Of a stretch of 44,641 nucleotides of DNA, positions 34,063-43,278 are shown piece by piece. The translations under genes and the position numbers were made by a program. The first letter of the stretch is position 1. Each line of letters opens with the position of its first letter. The DNA is from Granulicella sp. (GTDB lineage Bacteria; Acidobacteriota; Terriglobia; Terriglobales; Acidobacteriaceae): positions 1 through 44,641 of the forward strand of contig PKWK01000243.1 of NCBI GenBank assembly GCA_003133205.1. The letters run 5' to 3'. Under the pieces are notes generated by a model, which worked only from the letters and a program-made list of their open reading frames with translations, made no database searches and had not been told where the DNA came from.

Positions 34063-36644
34063 GTCTTCGATACTCCTTCTGATGCGGGTACTCGTCGGCT
34101 GTACGGCGTCTCTTTCAATGGAAGGCTGTTCCGTAGTTTGCCGTCTCGCTGAAAGTAGGCGCAGGCCACGGCCGGCGCCGCGGCGACCATGACGATCTCG
34201 CCAACGCCCTTTGCACCGTATGCCAGCGTGGCCTCATTCTTCTCAACGATGATGCACTCGATCTCCGGCACCTGCGTGGAGCGGAGCAGCCCCAGCGTGC
34301 CGAGGGTGACGATGGGCACGCCATTGCGGACCTGAAAATCTTCTGTCAGCGCATATCCCATCCCCATCACTACGCCGCCTTCAATCTGTCCCTCGATGCC
34401 GTTCGGATTGATGGCCTTGCCCACATCATGTGCAGCGACGACTTTTTGAACACGGCCATAGTGATCGAGGAGCACCACGTGCGTCGCGTATCCATAGGCA
34501 ACATGGCTCGTCCGGTTCGGCTTGTCTGACGTCATCGGATCGGTGACGCAGTCATACTCGCGATAGAACTCCTGGCCTTCCAGTTCCGCGAGCGAGTGTT
34601 CGCGCAGTTCCTGCTTCAGCGCGGCGGCGGCGCGGCGGGCCGCCTCGCCTGTAATCAGTGTCTGCCGCGATGCGGTGCTCGTGCCGCTATCCGGCGTCAC
34701 CATCGTATCGGGTGCGTGCACGCTGATTGCGGACCTGGGCAGGCCACTGGCTTCGGCGACAATCTGCAGCAGTACCGTCCCCAGTCCCTGCCCCATACAG
34801 GCCGCGCTGGTACAGATTAGGACGCCGCCATCCCGCACCTTCAGCTTCACGCGGCCAACATCGGGTACCCCCACTCCCTTGCCGCTGTTCTTGAAGGCGC
34901 AGGCAATGCCCGCATTGGGATTGGCGTCGATGACAGGCTTCACTGCGAGCAGCGTCTCCTTCAGGGCCGTCCCTGCGTCGGCGATCTGTCCGTTCGAAAG
35001 CACGCCGCCGGGTTCGATGGCATTGCGGAAGCGAATCTCCCACGGAGTGATTCCTACCTGTGCTGCCAGCAGGTTCAGATTGCTCTCCATGGCGAAGCAG
35101 GTCTGCGTCACGCCGAAGCCACGAAATGCTCCCGAGGGAATGTTGTTGGTGTAGATCGCGCGGCCTTCGATATCAACGTTGTCGATCTGGTATGGGCCCG
35201 CCGCATGAGTGCATGCCCGCTGCAACACAGGGCCGCCAAGGGAGGCGTATGCACCCGTGTCGGCAATGATGCGCGCCTTCACCGCAGTAATCTTGCCATG
35301 GGCGTCGCACGCGATGGTGAAATCCATCTCCATCGGATGGCGTTTGGGATGCACGCGAAAGCTTTCTGCGCGGCTGAAGGTCAGCTTGACCGGACGCCCA
35401 CTGTGCCAGGCCAACAATGCAGCATGATGTTGGACGGAGAGGTCTTCTTTACCGCCAAAACCTCCGCCAACTAGCTTGCTGATCACTCGAACTTTTTCAT
35501 CCGGCACACCCAGCATCTCCACGATGCCGCGATGGTCGTCATACACTCCCTGGCCGGCGGTATAAACCGTAAGCGAGCCACCTTCGGTCGGAATCGCCAG
35601 CGCGCTTTCCGGCTCGAGAAATGCATGCTCCTGGCGCGGGGTCGAGTAGTGCTGCGTGACAACATACTTTGCCTCGGAGATGGCTTTGTCGACATCGCCG
35701 CGCTTCATCACGGTCTCCGAAAGCAGGTTGCCTTTGGGGTGCAGGCGTGGCGCACCTTCGGCCATTGCCGCTGCCGGCGATAGCAGCGGCGGCAGTTCCT
35801 CATACTCCACGCGAATCAGTTCCAGCGCTCTCCGGGCTGCTTCTCTGGTCTCGGCAGCGAGCACAACCAGCGCGTCGCCAACGTAGTGTGTCTCCTCGCC
35901 CTCGGCAATCATCACTGGCCAGTCGTGGACAATGTGCCCGAGCAGGCGCTCAGCCGGAACGTCCTTTGCCGTCAGCACAGCCAAAACGCCGGGACTGACC
36001 CGCGCGGCGGAGACATCGATCTTCTTGACCACAGCCCGCGGGTATTTTGTTCTCAGCACGGCGCCATGCAACATTCCTGGAACCTGCATGTCGTCGACAA
36101 ACTCGCCGGTGCCAAGCAGTTTCTCTTTGGAATCCACCCGAACGGCGCGTGTGCCCACCTCGCCCGTGTCTTTGTCCGCGTTTGGAATCTCGCCCGCTTG
36201 CAACGCCTGCGCTGCCAGTTGAATCGCCTGCTCGATCTTCGAGTAGCCGGTGCAGCGACACAGGTTGTAGCGAATCGCGGACTTAACCTGAGTGAGTGAA
36301 GGCGCTGGGTTTTCGTCCAGCAGTGACTTTGCGCTCATCACCACGCCGGGCATGCAAAACCCGCACTGCACCGCACCCACTTCCCCAAAGGCCCACGCAT
36401 ACACGTCGCGCTCCCGCGGCGAAAGGCCCTCGATGGTGGTAACCGCCTTGCCATCTAGTTTGGCAGTGGTCAGCTTGCACGCCCGCCATGCTTTCCCGTC
36501 CACCAGGACCGAGCAGGAGCCGCAGACACCTTCCGCACAGCCATCTTTCACAGAGGTTAAACGAGCGTCTTCACGCAGGTACTCGAGCAGGTTCTTGTCC
36601 GCAGCAACGGTGACGACACTCTGGTTCAGCGTGAACTGGAACAT
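34056..36644 (-). CDS. Xanthine dehydrogenase-type molybdenum hydroxylase (2Fe-2S and Moco domains fused)
   Basis: 862 residues. The N-terminal ferredoxin part has the plant-type cluster cysteines 36, 41, 44 and 56 (CAEGVCGSC...C) and the second cluster CGFC...CRC (94, 97, 129, 131). The molybdopterin part starts near 165 (VDSKEKLLGTGEFVDDMQVPG), with GGGFGGKEDLSVQHHAALLA, GAFRGFGVTQ, and AYGAKGVGEIVMVAAAPAV, which holds the conserved catalytic Glu. There is no FAD domain between the two parts and no FAD subunit nearby. The single-chain 2Fe-2S/Moco layout and the YgeY-like neighbour match the group annotated as selenium-dependent xanthine dehydrogenase; I see no selenium-specific sign in the protein itself. 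The ATG at 36644 is seven bases behind GGAGG. It is apparently intact, although neighbours on both sides are damaged. Confidence 0.9.
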   Translation of the reverse strand: MFQFTLNQSVVTVAADKNLLEYLREDARLTSVKDGCAEGVCGSCSVLVDGKAWRACKLTTAKLDGKAVTTIEGLSPRERDVYAWAFGEVGAVQCGFCMPGVVMSAKSLLDENPAPSLTQVKSAIRYNLCRCTGYSKIEQAIQLAAQALQAGEIPNADKDTGEVGTRAVRVDSKEKLLGTGEFVDDMQVPGMLHGAVLRTKYPRAVVKKIDVSAARVSPGVLAVLTAKDVPAERLLGHIVHDWPVMIAEGEETHYVGDALVVLAAETREAARRALELIRVEYEELPPLLSPAAAMAEGAPRLHPKGNLLSETVMKRGDVDKAISEAKYVVTQHYSTPRQEHAFLEPESALAIPTEGGSLTVYTAGQGVYDDHRGIVEMLGVPDEKVRVISKLVGGGFGGKEDLSVQHHAALLAWHSGRPVKLTFSRAESFRVHPKRHPMEMDFTIACDAHGKITAVKARIIADTGAYASLGGPVLQRACTHAAGPYQIDNVDIEGRAIYTNNIPSGAFRGFGVTQTCFAMESNLNLLAAQVGITPWEIRFRNAIEPGGVLSNGQIADAGTALKETLLAVKPVIDANPNAGIACAFKNSGKGVGVPDVGRVKLKVRDGGVLICTSAACMGQGLGTVLLQIVAEASGLPRSAISVHAPDTMVTPDSGTSTASRQTLITGEAARRAAAALKQELREHSLAELEGQEFYREYDCVTDPMTSDKPNRTSHVAYGYATHVVLLDHYGRVQKVVAAHDVGKAINPNGIEGQIEGGVVMGMGYALTEDFQVRNGVPIVTLGTLGLLRSTQVPEIECIIVEKNEATLAYGAKGVGEIVMVAAAPAVACAYFQRDGKLRNSLPLKETPYSRRVPASEGVSKTC

Positions 36645-36682
36645 TCGTGTGCCTCCCTGGAAATCAATCCGCCACGACCAAG

Positions 36683-37399
<717 letters not shown>

Positions 37400-37419
37400 C
37401 TGTGACTTCTCTCCCTCTT

Positions 37420-37890
37420 TCATCTCGGTTCCGGAATCTGTACTTGCAGGCTGAGGTGGTTGCTCTCTACCACTGTGCGAACTTCTTCCATGTCGGGTCG
37501 CACCGAAGTAGCGCGTCCTACAGCGCGGACTGCGCTTTGAACGTCCTTCAGACCGTTGCCGGTCATCACGATCACGACGCTTTCCGACGGATCGATGATC
37601 CCCGACGCCACTGCGCGCTTTACGCCTGCCGCGCCAGCAACTCCCGCCGGTTCGCCAAATACGCCAGCCTTGCGCGCCATCATAGGAATCGACCGGAGGA
37701 TCTCTTCGTCCGTGACGGAGACGAATGCGCCACCTGACTCAGTAACCGCGTTCATGCCCTTGGTGAAGTTTCTCGGATGGCCGACAGCAATGGAATCTGC
37801 GAGTGTGTCGGCGTCGCACGGTGTCAGGCCCGTGCTCGCGTAGTGCTTCTCAATGACTAAGGGGAACTTCTGCCCATGGGGATTAAGTCG
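37420..37890 (-). pseudogene. C-terminal fragment of a threonine synthase-like PLP enzyme
   Basis: The minus strand reads NPHGQKFPLVIEKHYASTG from about 37886, then DTLADSIAVGHPRNFTKGMNAV, VSVTDEEILRSIPMMARKAGVFGEPAGVAGAAGV and VVIVMTGNGLKD, to a stop at 37420. This is the last third of a threonine synthase-like protein. The PLP lysine and N-terminal two thirds are absent; an in-frame TGA at 37900 and the transposon-end region follow upstream. The longest ATG-started frame begins at 37755 and is only an internal piece. It is the former first gene of the operon, beheaded by the event that created the junction near 37895. Confidence 0.75.
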
Positions 37891-37970
37891 GCTCCCCGGT
37901 CAATAGGTTAGCCTGGCATTTCCTGTTTCTGCTGCCCTGGTCACGGCTATCCAATCCAACGCTCTTCATC

Positions 37971-38018
37971 CAGTTTCACCTTATGGCGTATCAGTTTCAC
38001 GTTATGCGTAAACCCACA
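37971..38018 (-). repeat. Transposon-end-like sequence, right type, with two iterons
   Basis: Read on the minus strand from 38018 it begins TGTGGGTTTACGCATAACG and contains two 21-bp-spaced iterons with CATAACGTGAAACTG and CATAAGGTGAAACTG. It differs from the left type (CTGAAGTT) in the right half of the iteron, as expected for the two different ends of one element. Confidence 0.55.
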
Positions 38019-38023
38019 AAAAC

Positions 38024-38159
38024 TGTGGGTTTACACATAACGCTGAAGTTGGCAGCCATCTCTTTCAATAACTTACAGGACCTCGTACCCCATAACCCTG
38101 AAGTTTAATACCCCATAAGCCTGAAGTTCCACCGGGTATTTACGCATAAGGCTGAAGTT
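38024..38159 (+). repeat. Transposon-end-like sequence, left type (copy 2), with four iterons
   Basis: It begins TGTGGGTTTACACATAACG and carries CATAANNCTGAAGTT at 38036-38050, 38091-38105, 38114-38128 and 38145-38159. With the right-type end at 38018 it forms an inverted repeat (19-bp arms, one mismatch) around five bases AAAAC. I see no transposase gene to its right. The 38160-38295 remainder is empty. Confidence 0.6.
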
Positions 38160-38295
38160 CCACCACAGCGTCGAACAGCGCCGAGATGATCTACCCAGTA
38201 AATGGTTGAAAACAAACTTGATGCAGCTTCTGCCGCTTGGACATCGTAGTCGCTAAGAACGGTGCACGACAAACTGTGATTTCGTTTCGGCCATC

Positions 38296-38982
38296 TCAGG
38301 GAATGCCCGCTGCAATTGACGCAAGACGCTCTTGAATGAGGGGAACTCGCTCGCTATTCAAGACAAATCCGGGAAGCACATCGAGAAATCGCGGTTCCGC
38401 AAGTAGTGTCTTTGCTGCTTCGGCAAGATAACGCCGAAGCTCTTTCGGAGACTCGACGGTCTCCTGAAGCAAGATGTCTCGTCCCTCAATGACAGCAACG
38501 AAATCTTCAAGATCGTGACTTGCTTGAAAATCCATCCTGCCGCGTTTTCGAAATGCTTCCATCTTCGTTCCCAAGAAAAACGGCGCCGTAATGACTCGGA
38601 TCGATTGTCCTCTGGGCAAAGTGACTGTGAACGCATGTCTAAGCGCCGGCTCATACCAGATGTTGGTGAACCCGAGCACCTCTTCGTTGAGTGCCAACAC
38701 ATCCAGCGTCAGAGCACCATTGTGCCATCGACAAGTGAGAGGCTTTTCTCCCGCATCTTCTGTGAAGTGGGCCTCGCGGAGACGTTCTGAGAACGCGATG
38801 TAATCCGCATACGTGACAATTTCAGCAATCACATCGACGTCGTTCGTACCGCGAATCGGAGCGGCGGCCTTGTCGGTAATCAACAACCCAAGGGTAATGC
38901 CGCCAACGAAAACGATTTCCTCCAGAAAAGGGGCGAGTTTGCGGACCGCATCTTCCAGCAGCGGCAGGTTCGGATCAGGCAT
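38296..38982 (-). CDS. Nucleotidyltransferase-fold protein (AbiEii/MNT-like), probable toxin of a two-gene module
   Basis: 228 residues. EIVFVGGITLGLLITD followed by PIRGTNDVDVIAEI is a nucleotidyltransferase core: a G-G loop and, after a helix, the D-x-D metal motif (about residues 48-50). LTLDVLALNEEVLGF gives the third strand with an Asp. APFFLGTKMEAFRKRGRMDFQASHDLEDFVAVIEGRD is the helical segment common in AbiEii/DUF1814-like proteins. Such enzymes transfer nucleotides to RNA or protein and often act as toxins or in phage defence. The target is unknown here. Its ATG at 38982 overlaps the stop of the upstream helix-turn-helix gene by 8 bases, which argues for coupled expression. Confidence 0.65.
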   Translation of the reverse strand: MPDPNLPLLEDAVRKLAPFLEEIVFVGGITLGLLITDKAAAPIRGTNDVDVIAEIVTYADYIAFSERLREAHFTEDAGEKPLTCRWHNGALTLDVLALNEEVLGFTNIWYEPALRHAFTVTLPRGQSIRVITAPFFLGTKMEAFRKRGRMDFQASHDLEDFVAVIEGRDILLQETVESPKELRRYLAEAAKTLLAEPRFLDVLPGFVLNSERVPLIQERLASIAAGIP

Positions 38983-39484
38983 TTATCTCTTTTCCGAGAA
39001 GTTCGATTGCGAGGTTTCGTTCGCGCGTTCTTCCACTACGAATTGCATCGCAGAGCGCGAGAACACCGTAGAACTTGGGATCTCGTAGCGCGGCCTTGGG
39101 CGCGGCCTTGTATAGAGGCGCGAGGGAGATTCCTCGAACTTTTCCGTCGACATAGGGCCAAACCGCAGGAGGGTCGCCATCCTCCAGAAAGCGCGACTTC
39201 AAGGGTTCCGCGGCAGCAGCGGTAGGGACACCGCGAACTAGAGAACCCCTGGCGGGCGGAAAGGCGTATTTCAATCCATGAGACAGGAATTCCATTAGCG
39301 CTGATCGATTGACTCTCTTTTCGCCGTCTGACATATAGAGCAATCCTGAATCTGCACTGCGCTTAAGAGACTTCGACACCTCCGATGGAGAGATGAAGAG
39401 GCTTTCCGCCAAGGCTTTTGACAGCACTTGTGGCTCATTCTGGATGGCGAGTTTCAGGAGAAGCGCAATATCCTGCCCTTGCAT
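38975..39484 (-). CDS. Winged helix-turn-helix protein, probable antitoxin/autorepressor
   Basis: About 169 residues from the ATG at 39484. The N-terminal half is a MarR/AbiEi-like winged helix: DIALLLKLAIQNEPQVLSKALAE, FISPSEVSKSLKRSADSGLLYM (recognition helix), then the wing GEKRVNRSALMEFLSHGLKYA. The C-terminal half (SLVRGVPTAAAAEPL onwards) is not recognised. The arrangement of a wHTH gene overlapping a nucleotidyltransferase gene resembles AbiE-type systems. Longer starts at 39502 and 39592 are possible. I prefer 39484 because a TATGAT -10-like box and an operator-like palindrome lie where the longer forms would be coding. Confidence 0.6.
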   Translation of the reverse strand: MQGQDIALLLKLAIQNEPQVLSKALAESLFISPSEVSKSLKRSADSGLLYMSDGEKRVNRSALMEFLSHGLKYAFPPARGSLVRGVPTAAAAEPLKSRFLEDGDPPAVWPYVDGKVRGISLAPLYKAAPKAALRDPKFYGVLALCDAIRSGRTRERNLAIELLGKEINA

Positions 39485-39874
39485 AAACCAATTGTAGATC
39501 ATAATTTCCGATTTGGAAATTGGAAATTTGCCTGAGGTGCGATGATCGGCACCCACTCCCATACGCCAAACATAATGCCCTATCCGCCGCACAAACTGTG
39601 CGCAATGTTCTCACTCTGCCGCAGGTGATCCAAAGTGCTCTTCAGTTGCGAAAACGACACTTTCTCTTGTTCCAATCGAATACGAGCATGTCGTTTCGCG
39701 GGTACTCGCCCACCGACAACTGAGACTCGTTACCCTCAGGACGCGGGCTCACGATCCAGAGCATGCGCGCAAAGGGTATATGCGTAGCGCATATTGCCGA
39801 AGATCTTTCTTCATCCCCACGGATAGATGCCTACTCGTAAGCAGTTGTGCGACTAACAATGAGACTTTCGGACA
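39485..39874. other. Intergenic region with a second short palindrome
   Basis: This 390-bp stretch between the glutamine amidotransferase stop and the wHTH start holds the operator above and ATATGCGTAGCGCATAT at 39778-39794. The latter is a perfect palindrome with 7-bp arms and a TAG centre, about 80 bp past the amidotransferase stop. No T run follows it. No gene is visible. Confidence 0.35.
39503..39521. promoter_or_regulatory. Palindromic operator-like site upstream of the wHTH/nucleotidyltransferase pair
   Basis: AATTTCCGATTTGGAAATT has perfect 7-bp arms (AATTTCC/GGAAATT) with a 5-bp centre. A third half site GGAAATTTG follows at 39522-39530. It overlaps the expected promoter; on the minus strand TATGAT lies just downstream of it. 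Autorepression by the wHTH protein is the natural reading, as inferred for toxin-antitoxin operons. Confidence 0.5.
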
Positions 39875-40594
39875 CTACAATATAGAGTCAAGCCAGAGGT
39901 TCCAGAAATGAGCAGCCGCTTTTTCGAGCGCAGCGGCGTGTTCGCGGGCGGAAGACCGCAGGCTGGAGGCGGAAATGCCGGCATGGTTTAGTTCGCAGAC
40001 ATGACCCACATACCAGCGTTCCAGTCCGACGGCGGTAACCTCGGGGTGAAACTGTAATCCCAGCGCGAAATTCCCGATGGTAAATGCCTGATTTGCATAG
40101 ACTTCTGTCTTTGCGAGGTGAAGCGCTCCTGGTGGAAGATCGAAGGTATCCCCGTGCCAATGGAAGAGTGATAACCCAGAGGCGAGTAACGGGCCAAACC
40201 ATTCGGGTGAATTCGTATCCGGAGCAGCCTGAAGGGGCGACCAGCCTATCTCCGTACCATGTTGGCCAGGATAAACGCGAGCGTTCAGAGCTGCAGCCAT
40301 GAGTTGTGCACCCAGACAAATGCCTAGGATCGGCTTGCGCGCCGCCAAGCGTCGGCCGATGCATGCAACCTCATCCTTCAGAAATGGATAATTCTGCTGG
40401 TCGTACACTCCAATCGGACCACCAAGGACTACAAGTAGATCGCAGGACTCAGCTTGCTGCAGCGGAAAGCACGCCGTCGCCACATCAACAGTCTCGATGT
40501 CAAAGCCTCGTTCCCGAAGAGGCACATCGAGAGAACCAATATCCTCAAAGGACAAGTGGCTGAGCACCAGGGCTCGACGAGACTGCTTCTGCAT
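39875..40594 (-). CDS. Class I glutamine amidotransferase (GMP synthase-like, stand-alone)
   Basis: 239 residues with a complete class I (triad) glutaminase core: VVLGGPIGVYDQ (oxyanion region), ILGICLGAQLMAAA with the nucleophile Cys (about 99), and LGLQFHPEVTA with the His-Glu pair. There is no fused synthetase domain and no partner nearby. Stand-alone proteins of this kind are annotated as GMP synthase-like or gamma-glutamyl hydrolase-like and may process small gamma-glutamyl compounds; the substrate is not readable. No clear ribosome binding site precedes the ATG; the upstream 60 bp are AT-rich (ATATATTTTATG). Confidence 0.88.
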   Translation of the reverse strand: MQKQSRRALVLSHLSFEDIGSLDVPLRERGFDIETVDVATACFPLQQAESCDLLVVLGGPIGVYDQQNYPFLKDEVACIGRRLAARKPILGICLGAQLMAAALNARVYPGQHGTEIGWSPLQAAPDTNSPEWFGPLLASGLSLFHWHGDTFDLPPGALHLAKTEVYANQAFTIGNFALGLQFHPEVTAVGLERWYVGHVCELNHAGISASSLRSSAREHAAALEKAAAHFWNLWLDSIL

Positions 40595-40655
40595 AGATAT
40601 ATTTTATGCGGTCAAGCGTGATGGCCGTCGGTTTACGAGGAGTTTTCATCCGGGA

Positions 40656-41219
40656 TTAGATCCTGCGTGCATGGAAACGAAATGCATGACGGCGAGTATC
40701 AATATGGATATCAGAGAAGCCAGCGGAACCGAGTCGAGCAGGAAATCCTTCAGGGTCGATGGGAACCTTGGTATCGAATAGGTGCATCAGATCGAACCGC
40801 GATCGAAAGAGTAGATCGCAGCCAATGAAAAGCGAACCAGGACGCAGAACACGAGCAACTTCATGCAGGAGTGTGTCTTGAAGTGCCGGCGACGGGACAT
40901 GGTGCAGCATAGTCAGGCAGATTGCCCCGTCGAAGCTAGCATCGGGGATCTGCAATGCCGTCGAATCCTGTTGGAGGACAGTAACATTTGTTCCAGCCAG
41001 CCGACGGGCGAGCGAAGCCGCGAGCCTCGCGTCAATCTCGACGGCGGTGAGCTTCTTAACCCTGAATCGCAGCAGATCGGTGGTTAAGCCAGGCCCAGGT
41101 CCAATTTCAAGCATCTCGTCTCCAAGCTGCACGTCTTCGAAGACCCAGGGAAAGATTTCCCGCTCGAGAGTTCGCCTCCATATTCCGGAACGGCATAGGA
41201 TGTTATGGAAGCGATTCAT
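40656..41219 (-). CDS. Class I SAM-dependent methyltransferase
   Basis: 187 residues. Motif I is MLEIGPGPGLTTDLL, followed by the acidic motif II TAVEID, then QQDSTALQIPDASFDGAICLTMLHHV and VLRPGSLFIGCD (motifs III/IV). This is the Methyltransf_11 type acting on a small molecule or lipid; the substrate is not known. I take the ATG at 41219 (MNRFHNILCRSGIW, a common N-terminus in this group) and not the longer frame at 41279. It lies 61 bp upstream of the amidotransferase on the same strand, so cotranscription is possible. Confidence 0.85.
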   Translation of the reverse strand: MNRFHNILCRSGIWRRTLEREIFPWVFEDVQLGDEMLEIGPGPGLTTDLLRFRVKKLTAVEIDARLAASLARRLAGTNVTVLQQDSTALQIPDASFDGAICLTMLHHVPSPALQDTLLHEVARVLRPGSLFIGCDLLFRSRFDLMHLFDTKVPIDPEGFPARLGSAGFSDIHIDTRRHAFRFHARRI

Positions 41220-41543
41220 CGTCGCACCCGTGTCGTGATTCCCTTTACGCCAGCGCAAGGTTCGTAATGGGTGCAGCATGCATGTCTAGGCATCAGGCTT
41301 CAGACAATCGTGGTAAAGCTCGGTACATCCACGTGGAAGCAGCAGAATTCCATCTTCCGTCTATGTCTCTGACAGAATGCAGATGAACCCGTTCTTCCTG
41401 CCCATGGCGGCAAGCGTCTTGGTGAGTAACAACTACCATGTCCACCGCCACCTCGTGGCATCCGCCAGTATGGTGGTGGCTGTTGGCGTTGCCGACGGCG
41501 TGCTGCAACTTCAACTTCACCAATGCCGCATGCCCGCTGCACT
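41220..41543. other. Gap between argC and the methyltransferase gene
   Basis: 324 bp with several overlapping open frames but none with recognisable domains, a convincing ribosome binding site or neighbour overlap. No hairpin terminator is obvious after argC. Confidence 0.4.
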
Positions 41544-42653
41544 TCATAGCAGTCCCTCTGACTCCCCAAATCCGCACATAAGGTTCATGTTCTGCACCGC
41601 CTGGCCGGCCGCACCCTTCAAGAGATTATCGAGACAAGAGACTAGGACTAGTTGCTTGCCGCCCTTTGCTAGTTCGAAGCCGATATCGCAGTAGCTGGTG
41701 CGCACCACGTGCTGAATCTGAGGGAGATCCGGTGTTGCATGAATGCGAACCAGCGGACTGGCGGCATAGAAGCTGCGCAGGCAATAATCAATCTCGCCCG
41801 GTTTCATAGAATGCTGCAGCCGCGCGTAGATAGTGGAGAGAATACCGCGGCGGATAGGCAGGAGGTGCGGCGTGAACTGGAATTGGTCTGCACTGAGGGC
41901 CAACTGTTCCAGCATCTCGCCGACGTGACGATGCCCGAACACTGCGTATGCAGAAAGATTATCGGCCGCATACATGAAGTGTGCGTTGGTGGTCATCGCC
42001 TTGCCTCTGCCCGAGACGCCGGACTTAGCATCGGCGACAATGCCGTGGTTAAGATCGATCACACCGGCCCGTAGCAGCGGCGCTAGCGCGAGGATGGTGG
42101 ATGTAGCGTAGCAGCCCGGGTTGGCGACTAGGCGAGCACCAACGATCAATGCGCGGTGCAGCTCAGGGGAGCCATAGACGGCTTGCTGCTGTAGCGTGGC
42201 GGCGAGCGCGGGATCATCGTCTTCAAATTTGTAAATGGCGCGGTTTGCGGTCTCCTGCAGGCGCCACGCCGCACTCAGGTCGACCACGCGGATGTTGCGG
42301 CTGAGCAGAGCCGGAACCCATTCGCGTGAGGCCTCGTGCGGCGTGGTGAGGAAGATCACATCCACACCCTCGTCTTCGAGGAGTTGCCAGTTGAGGGTCC
42401 TCACCTCGTGACGTGCGACGTCCCCTCCAAGGGCAAGGTGGGGATGCAGGGATTCAAGCATTACGCGGGTTGTTCCCGTCTCGTCGGCAACACGGCCGAG
42501 GAAGAGCGGAGCTGTGCCGGCAAGCCGTGGGTGATGCAGTAGCAGTCTCGCCAGCTCGCCGCCTGCATACCCGCCCACGCCCACCACGGCGGTCTTCACC
42601 GTTTTCTGCGCTACGCCGGGTTTCTTCGCTGTCAATGTGGGGGATGGGCTCAT
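41544..42653 (-). CDS. argC: N-acetyl-gamma-glutamyl-phosphate reductase
   Basis: 369 residues catalysing the NADPH-dependent third step of arginine synthesis, making N-acetylglutamate semialdehyde. The Rossmann motif is VVGVGGYAGGELARLLLHHP, the active-site Cys lies in LVANPGCYATSTILAL (about 189), and the conserved His segment is VFGHRHVGEM. DAKSGVSGRGKA and HLLPIRRGILSTIYARL are further hallmarks. About 18 residues precede the usual N-terminus. The ATG at 42653 overlaps the stop of the 72-residue upstream frame as ATGA, so the start is supported by coupling. The rest of the arginine pathway is not in the window. Confidence 0.96.
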   Translation of the reverse strand: MSPSPTLTAKKPGVAQKTVKTAVVGVGGYAGGELARLLLHHPRLAGTAPLFLGRVADETGTTRVMLESLHPHLALGGDVARHEVRTLNWQLLEDEGVDVIFLTTPHEASREWVPALLSRNIRVVDLSAAWRLQETANRAIYKFEDDDPALAATLQQQAVYGSPELHRALIVGARLVANPGCYATSTILALAPLLRAGVIDLNHGIVADAKSGVSGRGKAMTTNAHFMYAADNLSAYAVFGHRHVGEMLEQLALSADQFQFTPHLLPIRRGILSTIYARLQHSMKPGEIDYCLRSFYAASPLVRIHATPDLPQIQHVVRTSYCDIGFELAKGGKQLVLVSCLDNLLKGAAGQAVQNMNLMCGFGESEGLL

Positions 42654-42868
42654 CCGATATAACCTTCCACGCTTGCATGCAGGTTGGTCCCTCTCTCTTC
42701 GCCGCTGCGGATGATCAGGACGGTACCGTCGTCGGCAACCGTGCCTGTGGCCCCTATCGAGTTGTGGTAGTCCACCGCTGCTGCGACGCGCCGTACCGAG
42801 TCCGTGGCGGTGATCCGCACGGATCGATTCTGCACCTGCTGGATCTCATTGCCAATGTTTTCAAGCAT
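42650..42868 (-). CDS. Small 72-residue protein coupled to argC, ArgR C-domain-like by eye
   Basis: A complete frame, with a TAA three codons before the ATG at 42868, that starts 16 bases after the ferredoxin stop and overlaps argC by ATGA. Key segments are VRITATDSVRRVAAAVDYHN and GATGTVADDGTVLII. This order (a short strand, an AxxVAxxxD helix, then G-T-x-A-D/G-D-T-V-L-I-I) resembles the arginine-binding C-terminal domain of ArgR, which reads GTIAGDDTILV. The match is weak and the usual winged-helix DNA-binding half is absent. It might be a diverged stand-alone arginine sensor, a relic of argR, or unrelated. Its placement inside the operon argues that it is translated. Confidence 0.45.
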   Translation of the reverse strand: MLENIGNEIQQVQNRSVRITATDSVRRVAAAVDYHNSIGATGTVADDGTVLIIRSGEERGTNLHASVEGYIG

Positions 42869-42884
42869 CTTGTCTTAGGCATCC

Positions 42885-43163
42885 TCATTTGAACCTGTTG
42901 GTCTGTTTCGGATAATAGCCGGCGTTTATCCCTTCGAATCGTTCCCATCTGTCGGGAAGGTCTCCCTCAGCATAGATCGCCCGCACAGGGCACACGGGGG
43001 CGCATGCTCCACAGTCAATACACTCCACTGGATTGATATAAAGCATCGTAGTCAATCCAAACGTGGGCTCACTTCTTTTGGGATGGATGCATTCCACCGG
43101 GCAGACATCCACGCACGCCGTATCCATCACTCCGATGCAAGGTTCGGCAATAATGTAGGGCAC
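42885..43163 (-). CDS. fdxA: Seven-iron-type ferredoxin
   Basis: 92 residues. The N-terminal cluster region C-I-G-V-M-D-T-A-C-V-D-V-C-P-V has the spacing of the [3Fe-4S] type, and CIDCGACAPVCP is a [4Fe-4S] motif. TTMLYINPVECIDCGAC and the acidic tail are as in FdxA proteins, which carry low-potential electrons in the cytoplasm. The GTG at 43163 has GGAAGGAG six bases upstream. It precedes the small protein and argC on the same strand. Confidence 0.9.
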   Translation of the reverse strand: MPYIIAEPCIGVMDTACVDVCPVECIHPKRSEPTFGLTTMLYINPVECIDCGACAPVCPVRAIYAEGDLPDRWERFEGINAGYYPKQTNRFK

Positions 43164-43278
43164 GACACACTCCTTCCCTGCCCCCGCAACCTAAGCGATA
43201 TTTGGTTGAAGAGATGGAAGCTCCGAATCTTTATCTGGCCGCCGAAGCTTTCAGGGCGACGACAGTGTTGATATGGGT

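Noticed and set aside
41293..41577. His-rich frames between argC and the methyltransferase gene
   Set aside because: They have no start signal, no family similarity and several equally long overlapping frames.
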